Assembly (NCBI GenBank): GCA_017994075.1
Contig: JAGOLM010000001.1
Span: 1-64,000 of the forward strand
Length of the DNA stretch: 64,000 nucleotides
DNA from: Lachnospiraceae bacterium
Lineage (GTDB): Bacteria > Bacillota > Clostridia > Lachnospirales > Lachnospiraceae
Reading direction: 5' to 3'
The notes beneath the pieces are model-generated. The model was given only the letters and a program-made list of their open reading frames with translations, was not told the DNA's origin and searched no databases. Positions 28,767 to 37,121 of this stretch are shown here, piece by piece (within the stretch, counting starts at the first letter, position 1; each line of letters starts with the position of its first letter). The position numbers and the translations under genes are program-made.

Positions 28767-29873
28767 ATGCTTTTTAGAAATTATAAATTTAAAAATTTAA
28801 ATATTAGACTGATACTGTGCGTAATAGTATTGACAATTGTTGGAATTCTTATAATTGGAAGCGCTGATGTTGCATCTCAGAAGAGGCAGATTATTGGTCT
28901 TGTTATGGGACTCATTGTTATGATCACAGTTATGCTAGTTGATTTTGAGTTTTTGCTTCAGTATCACTGGATCTTCTATGCAATAACCATAATCTTACTT
29001 GGCCTTGTGCTGGTTGTGGGAGTTGGTTCACATGGTGCAGTAAGATGGCTAAAAATCGGAGTTCGATTTCAGCCTTCTGAAATAGCAAAAGTATTTTTAG
29101 TACTGTTTTTTGCATGGTTTTTAAGTAAATATCAAGAGGATATCAATACTGTAAAATTTTTATGTATATTTGCACTTTTATCTGCTGTTCCTCTTTTATT
29201 AATATTAAAAGAACCGGATTTATCAACTACAATTGTTACATTCATGGTTATTGTTACTATGATATTTTGTGCCGGACTATCAAAAAAAATTGTTGTACCA
29301 ATTGTATCTTTCGGCGTCCCATTTATAGGTTTATATATATTGTTTGCATATAAAACCGGTAAAACATTTCTAAAAGCTTATCAGGCAAAAAGAATTCTTT
29401 CATGGCTTCATCCAAACGATTTTCCAGCTGATGCTTATCAGCAACAGAATTCTATTATGGCTATTGGATCAGGACTTTTTTTCGGAAAAGGACTCAACAA
29501 TGATAGTACGGCATCTGTAAAAAATGGTAATTATATTTCAGAACCTAATACAGACTTTATATTTGCAGTTGCAGGAGAAGAACTTGGATTTATTGGATCA
29601 ATGCTGATTATTATTCTAATTTTCATGATTGCATTCGAATGCCTTAGAACTGCAAAAAAAGCAAAGAACCTAAGTGGAAGACTTTTATGTGTTGGTATTG
29701 CATCAATAATTGCATATCAGGGTTTTGTAAATATTTCAGTTGTAACAGGATTGATGCCTAACACTGGGCTTACACTTCCTTTTGTAAGTTATGGGCTTAC
29801 ATCATTACTTACACTTTTTCTAGGAATTGGTTTGGTTTTAAATGTCAGTCTGCATGAAAAACGGTATCACTGA
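28767..29873 (+). CDS. rodA: Peptidoglycan glycosyltransferase RodA (SEDS family)
   Basis: A 368-residue polytopic protein with about ten membrane helices and the SEDS signatures GAVRWLKIGVRFQPSEIAKV, LKEPDLSTT and VTGLMPNTGLTLPFVSYG. It polymerises lipid II as the glycosyltransferase partner of PBP2 (mrdA, two genes upstream). It completes the shape operon. Confidence 0.95.
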   Translation: MLFRNYKFKNLNIRLILCVIVLTIVGILIIGSADVASQKRQIIGLVMGLIVMITVMLVDFEFLLQYHWIFYAITIILLGLVLVVGVGSHGAVRWLKIGVRFQPSEIAKVFLVLFFAWFLSKYQEDINTVKFLCIFALLSAVPLLLILKEPDLSTTIVTFMVIVTMIFCAGLSKKIVVPIVSFGVPFIGLYILFAYKTGKTFLKAYQAKRILSWLHPNDFPADAYQQQNSIMAIGSGLFFGKGLNNDSTASVKNGNYISEPNTDFIFAVAGEELGFIGSMLIIILIFMIAFECLRTAKKAKNLSGRLLCVGIASIIAYQGFVNISVVTGLMPNTGLTLPFVSYGLTSLLTLFLGIGLVLNVSLHEKRYH

Positions 29874-29931
29874 GAATTCAAATAAGCTATAATAATAAAA
29901 GCAACGCAAAATGTATGCGCGAGGAGGTAAT

Positions 29932-30327
29932 ATGAATATAGGACTTGTAGCACACGATGCTAAAAAAAATCTTATGCAGAACTTTTGTATTGCATATAAG
30001 GGTATTCTGATTAAAAACGAACTTTATGCCACTGGAACTACAGGAAGACTGATAGAGGAAGTAACGAACCTGAATATTCATAAATTCCTTGCAGGACATA
30101 TGGGTGGTACTCAGCAGCTTGGTGCTCAAATAGAGCATAATAACATTGATCTTGTTATTTTTCTTAGAGATGCATTAAATCCAAAATCCAATGAACCGGA
30201 TGTAAATAATATTGTTAGAATTTGTGATGCAAACAATATTCCCCTTGCAACCAATCTTGCAACGGCAGAACTTCTTATAAAAGCACTTGACCGAGGAGAT
30301 CTTGACTGGCGTGAAATGTATAAATAA
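29932..30327 (+). CDS. mgsA: Methylglyoxal synthase with substituted active-site residues
   Basis: The start is ATG 29932, 4 nt after GAGGAGG (29921-29927); an upstream in-frame ATG (29911) would put that Shine-Dalgarno inside the gene. The 131-residue protein keeps AHD and the phosphate-binding ATGTTG, plus D80 and D90. MgsA turns dihydroxyacetone phosphate into methylglyoxal and phosphate. The catalytic base, Asp71 in E. coli (GGDQQ), is Thr60 here (GGTQQ), and the His98 position is Asn87 (SNEPDV). Fold and position are typical, yet activity is doubtful. Confidence 0.85.
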   Translation: MNIGLVAHDAKKNLMQNFCIAYKGILIKNELYATGTTGRLIEEVTNLNIHKFLAGHMGGTQQLGAQIEHNNIDLVIFLRDALNPKSNEPDVNNIVRICDANNIPLATNLATAELLIKALDRGDLDWREMYK

Positions 30328-31288
30328 AAAATTAGTTTCGATATTATTGATTGTAGGTTGTATGTGTTTATCTTCATGCAGTTTTAATATGTACGACAGA
30401 AAATATAAAACAGTTCAGACAACTAATGATCTTGGCATTATATCTTCTTATTCGATCAATAATGAATTTTATTCAGCTTCGTTATGTAAGCCATTAAAAT
30501 CCAATACAGGAATAGAGATTGCACCTGATATTTCTCATGTACAATCTGCAGCTGTGTTTGATGTAACGAGTAATCAGACACTTTTGAACTACAATATGTT
30601 AGATAAGGTTTATCCTGCCAGCACAACAAAGATTCTTACGGCCTTAACTGCATTCAAGTATGGAAATTTGGATCAAAAGGTAACAGTTAGCGAAAATGCT
30701 GTTAATCAAACAGATGGTTCTTCGCTGGCTAATATAGCTGTTGGAGACGAGCTTACTGTGAGACAGTTATTATATGGCTTGATGCTTCCAAGCGGCAATG
30801 ATGCTGCTGTAGCGATTGCTGAGGGTGTAGCAGGTTCTGAAGAGAAGTTTGTTAAATTAATGAATGAAACAGCTCATTCTCTTGGAGCTACCCATTCACA
30901 TTTTGTTACAACAAATGGTCTTCATAATGATGATCACTACACAACATGCTATGATATGTACCTTATATTTAATGCGGCTTTAAAATATGACGAACTTGTT
31001 CAGATCATGAGTTCAAAGAGCTATGATGCATATTTTAGGGATGGAAACGGACAGCCCAAAAGCATGACATGGCATACTACTGATAAATTCTTAAATGGTG
31101 AAAAGAATCTAAGTGATGGTTTTTCTGTCGTTGCTGGAAAAACAGGTACAACGTCAGAAGCAAAATATTGTTTAGCTCTTGTTACAAATGCTCCCAATGG
31201 GCATAAGATCATTTCCTTTGTGTATAAAGCAGATAATAGGTATAACCTTTATCTTTTGCAGAATGAGATATTGGGAATTGTGAAGTAG
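30311..31288 (+). CDS. D-alanyl-D-alanine carboxypeptidase, predicted lipoprotein (peptidase S11)
   Basis: With the GTG start at 30311 the protein has 325 residues and begins with a short basic stretch, a hydrophobic helix and the lipobox LSSC, so it is probably a lipoprotein on the outer face of the membrane. The GTG lies 12 nt after GAGGAG (30293-30298). Earlier TTG codons (30287, 30302) are possible but fit the signal peptide less well. Catalytic motifs are SxxK (STTK), SxN (SGN) and KTG (AGKTGTTSE). It trims the terminal D-Ala of peptidoglycan stems. It overlaps mgsA by 17 bp. Confidence 0.9.
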   Translation: MKCINKKLVSILLIVGCMCLSSCSFNMYDRKYKTVQTTNDLGIISSYSINNEFYSASLCKPLKSNTGIEIAPDISHVQSAAVFDVTSNQTLLNYNMLDKVYPASTTKILTALTAFKYGNLDQKVTVSENAVNQTDGSSLANIAVGDELTVRQLLYGLMLPSGNDAAVAIAEGVAGSEEKFVKLMNETAHSLGATHSHFVTTNGLHNDDHYTTCYDMYLIFNAALKYDELVQIMSSKSYDAYFRDGNGQPKSMTWHTTDKFLNGEKNLSDGFSVVAGKTGTTSEAKYCLALVTNAPNGHKIISFVYKADNRYNLYLLQNEILGIVK

Positions 31289-31293
31289 TTTTC

Positions 31294-31322
31294 TTGTTAT
31301 TTACATATGTATATATTATAAT
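31294..31322 (+). promoter_or_regulatory. Sigma-A-type promoter for the small P-loop gene
   Basis: The -35 TTGTTA (31294-31299) is separated by 17 bp from a perfect -10 TATAAT (31317-31322). It starts right after the carboxypeptidase stop and places the transcription start near 31329, some 35 nt before the next ATG, with AAAGGAGG in between. Confidence 0.7.
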
Positions 31323-31363
31323 GAGTCAATAACAATGCAGTCGCACTTCAAAGGAGGTTTCTC

Positions 31364-31786
31364 ATGGTTGAATTAATTGTGGGGGAGAAGGGAAGAGGTA
31401 AGACTAAGCAACTTTTAGACAGGGTCAACAAAGCTGTGGAATCTGTTAGCGGGAATGTAGTGTTTGTTGACAGCAATACGAGCCACATGCTTGAGCTGGA
31501 TCCAAAGATTAGGTTGGTAGTGCTTAATCGATATCCCCTTAAAACTACAGAAAATTTTTTAGGATTTGTAAACGGGGTTATTTCACAGAACAGGGACATT
31601 GAAGAAATTTACATTGATGGATTTTTAAAAAATGCTTGTATCGATGTTAATGAGAGCCTTGAAACAGCGATTTCAGATTTAGAAGAGTTATCGGATATGT
31701 TTAATATTAATTTTATATTAAGCGTTTCAAAAGAGAAAAAAGATCTTCCGGATTCATTACAAGACAAAATCATGCTTGCACTTTAA
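31364..31786 (+). CDS. Small conserved P-loop protein of unknown function
   Basis: A 140-residue soluble protein that opens with a Walker A-like GEKGRGKT at residues 7-14. A Walker B-like EEIYIDGF follows around 78-85. It has alternating beta strands and helices as in a minimal RecA/AAA-like nucleotide-binding core, and no visible DNA-binding or membrane part. Relatives in Clostridia have been labelled as PilT-like, but nothing pilus-related is nearby. AAAGGAGG lies just before the ATG. It has its own promoter (31294) and terminator (31800), so it is a single-gene unit. Confidence 0.72.
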   Translation: MVELIVGEKGRGKTKQLLDRVNKAVESVSGNVVFVDSNTSHMLELDPKIRLVVLNRYPLKTTENFLGFVNGVISQNRDIEEIYIDGFLKNACIDVNESLETAISDLEELSDMFNINFILSVSKEKKDLPDSLQDKIMLAL

Positions 31787-31799
31787 TTTAGAAAGTTAT

Positions 31800-31837
31800 A
31801 GAGGGGAGTTCTGTTGAACAGGACCCCTCTCTTTTTT
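31800..31837 (+). terminator. Intrinsic terminator after the P-loop gene
   Basis: AGAGGGG (31800-31806) pairs with CCCCTCT (31824-31830), with an inner GTTC/GAAC pairing, and is followed by C and six T (31832-31837). It begins 14 bp after the stop codon. The next start codon lies 15 bp after the T run. Confidence 0.9.
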
Positions 31838-31851
31838 GGAGATATATCTAA

Positions 31852-33234
31852 ATGCCTCAAAAACGAAAGGTCTTAAAATTTCATAGGCAGGTTCATTTGA
31901 ACATAAGCTTATTTGTTATACTTGTTATTTTGATATATATTATTTTTCATATTTTTTCTTATTTTACAAAAGGATCTATTTCTATTTATGAAGTTAAAAT
32001 GGGAAAGATAGCCAGAAATAATCACTATGAAGCGTTGGCAATACGAGAAGAAAGCGTAGTCAATGCAGATACTGATGGTTATCCGTTTTACTATGTTAAA
32101 AATGGAAGTCGAGTTGGTATGAAGACCAATGTATATGCCATGGATAAATCAGGCAATCTATCCAGTAAGCTTTCTGGTGAGAGCATCGATGTCTCTTCTG
32201 TTTCAAAAAGCAATCTTCAAAAATTTTCAAAGCTTGTTTCAATATTTTCAGATGGATATAATAGTGTAAATTTTAAATCAGCATATACATATGAAACTGA
32301 TTTAAATGATCAGGTAGAGGGTATATATCATCAGGAAGCTGAAAAAAGTCTTCAAAACGAGATTCAGACAGCCATGCAAAATGGAACATATACAATATAT
32401 CATCCTGCAAAAACCGGATTCTTATTATATTCTTTAGATGGATACGAGGGAGTAACCCTTGATAATTTTCAAAATGTAATCAACTCCGGAACAGATGATA
32501 AATCAAAGGATCTTAGAAAAGAAGATAAAATTTCATCCGGAAGTCCAGTATATAAATTAATTACTTCTGATGACTGGAATCTGGTAATGAAAATAACGGA
32601 TTCATCTGCCAATGAATTAAAGGATAAAAAAAATATTAAAATCAAATTTGATTATGATGGGGCATCGGCTAGTGCATCAAGCAGCATCAAAGATGTAGAT
32701 GGAAATAAATATCTTATTCTTTCACTTGATGATTCAATGGAAAGATATGCTTCTTCAAGGTATGTTTCTATTGAACTTTTACTTAACCAAAAAGATGGTC
32801 TTAAAATTCCCAATTCTGCTGTTGTTAACCATAGTTTCTATAAAATACCAAAAGATTATTTCTTTAAGGGAAATAATTCTTCAGCTTTAGGTGTTATGTC
32901 AACGGAGTCAGGTGATTCGGGAACAGGGTTTATCCCTCTGGATATTTATTATTCTGATGATGACAGCTATTATGTAGATATAGATGACTTAAGTGGTATT
33001 AACAATATCAGACTTCCTGATACGCTTCAGACATTTAAGCTTAAAAGTCACACCGCATCACTTACAGGAGTTTATAATGTTAATAAAGGTTATGCAACCT
33101 TTTCATATATAAACGTCTTATATAAAACAGATGATTACAGCATTATAGAGAAATCAAGCAATTACGGTATAACCCAATATGATCATATTGCCCTTGAAGG
33201 CAAAAGTGTTAAAAATGGTCAGATCATTTATTGA
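31852..33234 (+). CDS. HlyD-like membrane-anchored protein in the yggS-sepF cluster
   Basis: A 460-residue protein with one N-terminal membrane helix (about 18-37) and a large extracytoplasmic part. The section REESVVNADTDGYPFYYVKNGSRVG resembles the barrel-sandwich hybrid of HlyD-type adaptors, with a helical middle and a beta-rich end. No ABC transporter or outer-membrane partner gene is adjacent. Its position before yggS and sepF suggests a link to cell envelope or division, which is inference. GGAG (31838-31841) lies 10 nt before ATG, directly after the terminator T run. Confidence 0.7.
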   Translation: MPQKRKVLKFHRQVHLNISLFVILVILIYIIFHIFSYFTKGSISIYEVKMGKIARNNHYEALAIREESVVNADTDGYPFYYVKNGSRVGMKTNVYAMDKSGNLSSKLSGESIDVSSVSKSNLQKFSKLVSIFSDGYNSVNFKSAYTYETDLNDQVEGIYHQEAEKSLQNEIQTAMQNGTYTIYHPAKTGFLLYSLDGYEGVTLDNFQNVINSGTDDKSKDLRKEDKISSGSPVYKLITSDDWNLVMKITDSSANELKDKKNIKIKFDYDGASASASSSIKDVDGNKYLILSLDDSMERYASSRYVSIELLLNQKDGLKIPNSAVVNHSFYKIPKDYFFKGNNSSALGVMSTESGDSGTGFIPLDIYYSDDDSYYVDIDDLSGINNIRLPDTLQTFKLKSHTASLTGVYNVNKGYATFSYINVLYKTDDYSIIEKSSNYGITQYDHIALEGKSVKNGQIIY

Positions 33235-33290
33235 AAATCATTTTAAGGCATAGAATAAAAGTAAACAATTTTTGAATGGAGAAAATAGAG

Positions 33291-33983
33291 ATGATAACTG
33301 AAAACATTAAGAAAATACATGAAAATATCGAGGCTTCATGCATCAAGGCAAATAGAGATCCTTCTGAAGTGGAATTGATAGCAATTTCAAAAACAAAGCC
33401 TATTTCTGATATTAAGCTTGCATATGAAGCCGGAGAGAGATCGTTTGGAGAAAATAAAGTTCAGGATTTTTGTACAAAATATCCTGATCTTCCAGAAGAT
33501 ATAAAGTGGCATCTTGTTGGTCATTTGCAGAGAAATAAGGTCAAGAAAATAATTGGACATGTTGCACTTATTCATTCTGTTGACAATTATAGGCTAGCGG
33601 AGGAAATAAATATTCAGTCAAAAAAAGCTGAAATAGTCACTCCGATTCTTATAGAAGTAAATATTGCAGGCGAAGAATCAAAAAGTGGAATAAGTATAAA
33701 TGAGGCCGAAGAAATTATCAGGGAAATAGCTCCACTCGATGGAATCCAAATAAAAGGATTAATGACAGTTGCACCGAATTTGCCTAATTCTGAGGATACG
33801 AGGCCGTATTTTAACAAAATGCATCAGTTATTCATTGACATAAAAAATGAAAACATAGATAATGTACTGATGGATACCTTATCTATGGGAATGACAAATG
33901 ATTATAAAATTGCCATTGAAGAGGGATCTACAATGATTAGAGTCGGTACAGCAATTTTTGGCTCTAGGAATTATAATATTTAA
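33291..33983 (+). CDS. yggS: PLP homeostasis protein YggS/YlmE
   Basis: With start ATG 33291 the product has 230 residues. The longer frame begins at 33276, but TGGAG (33277-33281) lies inside it with 9-nt spacing to 33291, and MITENIKKIHENIE matches family N-termini. The PLP lysine sits in LIAISKTKP; HLVGHLQRNK and the C-terminal SMGMTNDYKIAIEEGSTMIRVGTAIFG are diagnostic. The protein binds PLP in an alanine-racemase-like barrel and buffers B6 vitamers. It is normally placed beside sepF, as here. Confidence 0.95.
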   Translation: MITENIKKIHENIEASCIKANRDPSEVELIAISKTKPISDIKLAYEAGERSFGENKVQDFCTKYPDLPEDIKWHLVGHLQRNKVKKIIGHVALIHSVDNYRLAEEINIQSKKAEIVTPILIEVNIAGEESKSGISINEAEEIIREIAPLDGIQIKGLMTVAPNLPNSEDTRPYFNKMHQLFIDIKNENIDNVLMDTLSMGMTNDYKIAIEEGSTMIRVGTAIFGSRNYNI

Positions 33984-34037
33984 TAATTTAAATATTTATT
34001 GGTCAATATAAAATATAGTTTAGTATGGAGAGTTGTT

Positions 34038-34553
34038 ATGGGATTCTTTGACAAGATTCTTAATGTAATGAAACTAAATGGTGAGGACGACTATGATGAT
34101 GAATACGACGATGATGACGTATACTCAGAAGAGCCTTCATTATTTAACAAAAAAAAGACGGATGAGGCAGTTACAGAAACTTTCGCATCTGCTCCTGCAG
34201 AAAAAAGAACATTTAATTCTAGCAAGATAACACCGCTTCGTTCGAAAAAATCAGGAGGATCTGAACCTATGGAAGTATGTGTTTTTAAACCTTCATCTTT
34301 TGAAGATGCAAGAGAGATAGGTGAAACACTTTTAGCTAAGCAAACCGTAATCTTAAATATGGAGGGAGTGGATGTTGCACTTGCTCAGAGAATTGTAGAC
34401 TTCGCGTCTGGTTCTTGCTTTGCGCTTGAAGGAAATCTTCAGAAGGTAAGTAATTTTATCTTTGTTATCACACCTGCACAGATTAGTATTTCAGGTGATC
34501 TTCAGGAAATTGTCAACAATTTTGACTTTAATGGTATTCAGACAGGTTTTTAA
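34038..34553 (+). CDS. sepF: Cell division protein SepF
   Basis: The start is ATG 34038 after GGAGAG (34027-34032), giving MGFFDKILNVMKLNG, the usual membrane-targeting amphipathic helix; the longer frame from 33999 lacks a ribosome-binding site. The 171-residue protein has an acidic linker (EDDYDDEYDDDD) and the C-terminal SepF domain (VFKPSSFEDAREIGETLL, GSCFALEGNLQKVSNFIFVITP). It anchors FtsZ to the membrane. The usual followers ylmG/ylmH and divIVA are absent, and aroB comes next. Confidence 0.94.
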   Translation: MGFFDKILNVMKLNGEDDYDDEYDDDDVYSEEPSLFNKKKTDEAVTETFASAPAEKRTFNSSKITPLRSKKSGGSEPMEVCVFKPSSFEDAREIGETLLAKQTVILNMEGVDVALAQRIVDFASGSCFALEGNLQKVSNFIFVITPAQISISGDLQEIVNNFDFNGIQTGF

Positions 34554-34556
34554 AAT

Positions 34557-35648
34557 ATGTCAACAATTTTAGATGTTAAATGTGATAATAAAAAAGCATA
34601 TGAAATAGTTATTGAGTCTTCCCTTAGTCTTTTTTCAGATAGTTTTGAAAGAATAGGGAAGACTTATTCTAATGTTTGCATAATTACGGATTCAGGAGTT
34701 GAAAAATACTATCTGGATAACATTGAAAAGATATTTTCGAAAGAGCTTGATAAAAAAATATTTCATTTTGTTTTTGAACAAGGTGAAAACTCTAAAAATC
34801 TTGATACCGTTCAGAATATTTATAAATTTCTGGTGGATAACAATTTTACAAGAGATGACATGCTCGTTGCACTTGGCGGGGGAGTCACCGGTGATATTAC
34901 TGGTTTCTGCGCAGCAACATATCTTAGAGGTGTTGACTTCATTCAAATTCCAACGTCACTTCTTGCTCAGGTTGACAGTAGCGTTGGAGGTAAGACAGGT
35001 GTTGACTTCCTATCCTATAAGAATATGATAGGAGCCTTTTATATGCCTAAATTAGTGTATTGTAGTATGTATGTTTTAAATACACTGGATAATAGGCAAT
35101 TTATTGCAGGTCTTGGTGAAGTAATAAAATATGGATATTGCTTTGACATAGATTTTTTAAACTTTTTAATTAATAACAGAGAAAAAATATTAAATCGTGA
35201 TCAAAAATGTCTTGAAATAATAGTTAAGAGATCGTTAGAACATAAGAGAAGAGTAGTTGAAGAAGATCCTAATGAAAAGGGTATCCGTGCTCTTTTGAAT
35301 TTTGGACATACCATAGGTCATGCAGTAGAAAAATTAAAGAACTTTGAACTTTTACATGGAGAATGTGTGGCAATTGGAATAGCTGCTGCTTCATATATTT
35401 CAATGAAAAAAGATCTAATATCCTTGGATGATCATAATTATATAATTTCTACCCTGGAAAGTTTTGGACTGCCTACAAGTGTAAAGGGTCTTGACCCTGA
35501 CGAGATTACAAAAACAACTTATAGTGATAAAAAAAGAACAGGTTTAGGGATAAAATTTATTTTATTAAAGGAAATTGGAAGTGGCTATATAGCCACGGAT
35601 GTTAGTGATATTGATATTAATGATGCAGCAAAAAGTATACTAGTATAA
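34557..35648 (+). CDS. aroB: 3-dehydroquinate synthase
   Basis: A 363-residue AroB with the NAD-binding ALGGGVTGDITGFCAATYLRG, the metal/substrate segment PTSLLAQVDSSVGGKTGVD and the metal ligands in NFGHTIGHAVEK and HGECVAIG. It makes 3-dehydroquinate from DAHP in the shikimate pathway. It sits 3 bp after sepF in a division/envelope cluster with no other aromatic gene nearby. Confidence 0.96.
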   Translation: MSTILDVKCDNKKAYEIVIESSLSLFSDSFERIGKTYSNVCIITDSGVEKYYLDNIEKIFSKELDKKIFHFVFEQGENSKNLDTVQNIYKFLVDNNFTRDDMLVALGGGVTGDITGFCAATYLRGVDFIQIPTSLLAQVDSSVGGKTGVDFLSYKNMIGAFYMPKLVYCSMYVLNTLDNRQFIAGLGEVIKYGYCFDIDFLNFLINNREKILNRDQKCLEIIVKRSLEHKRRVVEEDPNEKGIRALLNFGHTIGHAVEKLKNFELLHGECVAIGIAAASYISMKKDLISLDDHNYIISTLESFGLPTSVKGLDPDEITKTTYSDKKRTGLGIKFILLKEIGSGYIATDVSDIDINDAAKSILV

Positions 35649-35669
35649 TCAGATAAGTTGGATACAAAA

Positions 35670-36194
35670 ATGAATAATAAAAGCAAAGCATATAATAAAA
35701 TACTGTTTTATTTAAAGGCAATTATTTTAGTTTTGGTTCTTGTTGCTCTAGATCAAATAACAAAACATCAAGCTTTTATATATCTAAAAGATCGTCCAAA
35801 TATTCCTATAATACATAATGTACTTGAATTTACGTATCTTGAAAATACAGGGGCTGCATTTAGCATAATGAATTCAGCAACCTTTTTTCAGACCATTATG
35901 AAGTTTCTTACGCCAGTTTTTTTTATTATAATCATGATAATATTTTACAAAGCATCCAAGGATATCAAGCATCGTTCATTATCAATTATTCTTCTTTTTA
36001 TTTTGAGCGGAGCAATAGGCAATTACATTGATAGGATAACAAACAATTATGTAATTGATTTTATATATTTTTCTGCAATTAATTTTCCTGTCTTTAATGT
36101 TGCAGATATATATGTAACCTTAGGATTTATTATTGTTGCTTTTATAATTCTTTTTGTATACAAAGATGAAGATGAAGCTAAAAAGGAAAAGTAG
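35670..36194 (+). CDS. lspA: Lipoprotein signal peptidase (signal peptidase II)
   Basis: A protein of about 174 residues with four membrane helices. The catalytic aspartates lie in GNYIDRITNNYVIDF and FNVADIYV, and NTGAAFSI is the conserved loop. It cleaves prolipoproteins ahead of the lipidated cysteine. The frame extends to TTG 35658; ATG 35670 is preferred because a GGA lies 7 nt before it, but both have poor Shine-Dalgarno sites. Followed after 3 bp by the pseudouridine synthase, the usual partner. Confidence 0.95.
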   Translation: MNNKSKAYNKILFYLKAIILVLVLVALDQITKHQAFIYLKDRPNIPIIHNVLEFTYLENTGAAFSIMNSATFFQTIMKFLTPVFFIIIMIIFYKASKDIKHRSLSIILLFILSGAIGNYIDRITNNYVIDFIYFSAINFPVFNVADIYVTLGFIIVAFIILFVYKDEDEAKKEK

Positions 36195-36197
36195 TCT

Positions 36198-37121
36198 ATG
36201 AGTGATCTTATACAAAAATACACAGCCAATAATTTAGATGTGTATAAGCGCTTAGATACATTCTTAGCTGAGTTAAACACTGATTATTCCAGAAGTCATT
36301 ACTCTGATCTGATTAAAAAAGGGAATATTCTTGTAAATGGAAAAACAATACAAAAGCCAGGATACAGGATATGTGAAAATGATGAACTTACTGTAAATAT
36401 TCCTGAGCCTGAATCTCTATCTGTTGAAGCAGAAAATATACCTATTGACATATTATACGAAGATTCGGATGTTATAGTTGTAAACAAACCCAAAGGGATG
36501 GTCGTACATCCTGCAGAAGGCCATTATAAGGGCACATTGGTTAATGCACTTCTATGGCACTGCAAAGATAGTCTAAGCGGAATAAACGGTGTTTTACGTC
36601 CTGGAATCGTACATCGAATTGATATGAACACTACTGGATCTTTGATCGTCTGTAAAAATGACAATTCTCATAGAAAAATAGCAGAACAGATTAAAAATCA
36701 TACTGTAAACCGAATATATGTTGGGATAGTGCATGGCAACCTGAAAGAAGAAGAAGGAACCATTAACGCGCCAATAGGTAGAAGCAAAAACGATAGAAAG
36801 AAAATGGCTATTTCTCCTGACGGAAAAGAAGCCATCACTCATTATAAAGTTATAAAACGACTTAATGGTTATACCTATGTTGAATTTAAACTCGAAACAG
36901 GGCGAACTCATCAAATTAGAGTGCATATGGCATCCATACATCATCCTTTATTAGGTGATGATGCATATGGCCCATCAAAATGCCCAATGAAGGGACTAGA
37001 TGGGCAATGTCTACATGCGTGGAAAATAGGATTTGTGCATCCATCATCTGGAAAATACCTCGAATATGAAGCACCAATTCCAGAATATATGCGTGAACTT
37101 TTAACCAAGCTAGAATTATAG
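36198..37121 (+). CDS. rluD: RluA-family 23S rRNA pseudouridine synthase (RluD-like)
   Basis: The 307-residue protein has an N-terminal S4 RNA-binding domain (about 15-75) and the RluA catalytic core with HRIDMNTTG, where D142 is the nucleophile, and GRTHQIRVHMA. The lspA-rluD pairing fits an RluD-type enzyme that modifies 23S rRNA helix 69, but RluA subfamilies are hard to separate by eye. A second family member is at 51352. It converges with the recombinase gene and their ends overlap by 6 bp, with no terminator between them. Confidence 0.9.
   Translation: MSDLIQKYTANNLDVYKRLDTFLAELNTDYSRSHYSDLIKKGNILVNGKTIQKPGYRICENDELTVNIPEPESLSVEAENIPIDILYEDSDVIVVNKPKGMVVHPAEGHYKGTLVNALLWHCKDSLSGINGVLRPGIVHRIDMNTTGSLIVCKNDNSHRKIAEQIKNHTVNRIYVGIVHGNLKEEEGTINAPIGRSKNDRKKMAISPDGKEAITHYKVIKRLNGYTYVEFKLETGRTHQIRVHMASIHHPLLGDDAYGPSKCPMKGLDGQCLHAWKIGFVHPSSGKYLEYEAPIPEYMRELLTKLEL

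Noticed and set aside
29888..29893. TATAAT before mgsA as a promoter
   Set aside because: No acceptable -35 lies 16-18 bp upstream (the bases there are TATCAC), so it was not listed as a promoter.
33231..33256. TTGAAA and TAGAAT before yggS as a promoter
   Set aside because: The spacing is only 14 bp, too short for a sigma-A promoter.
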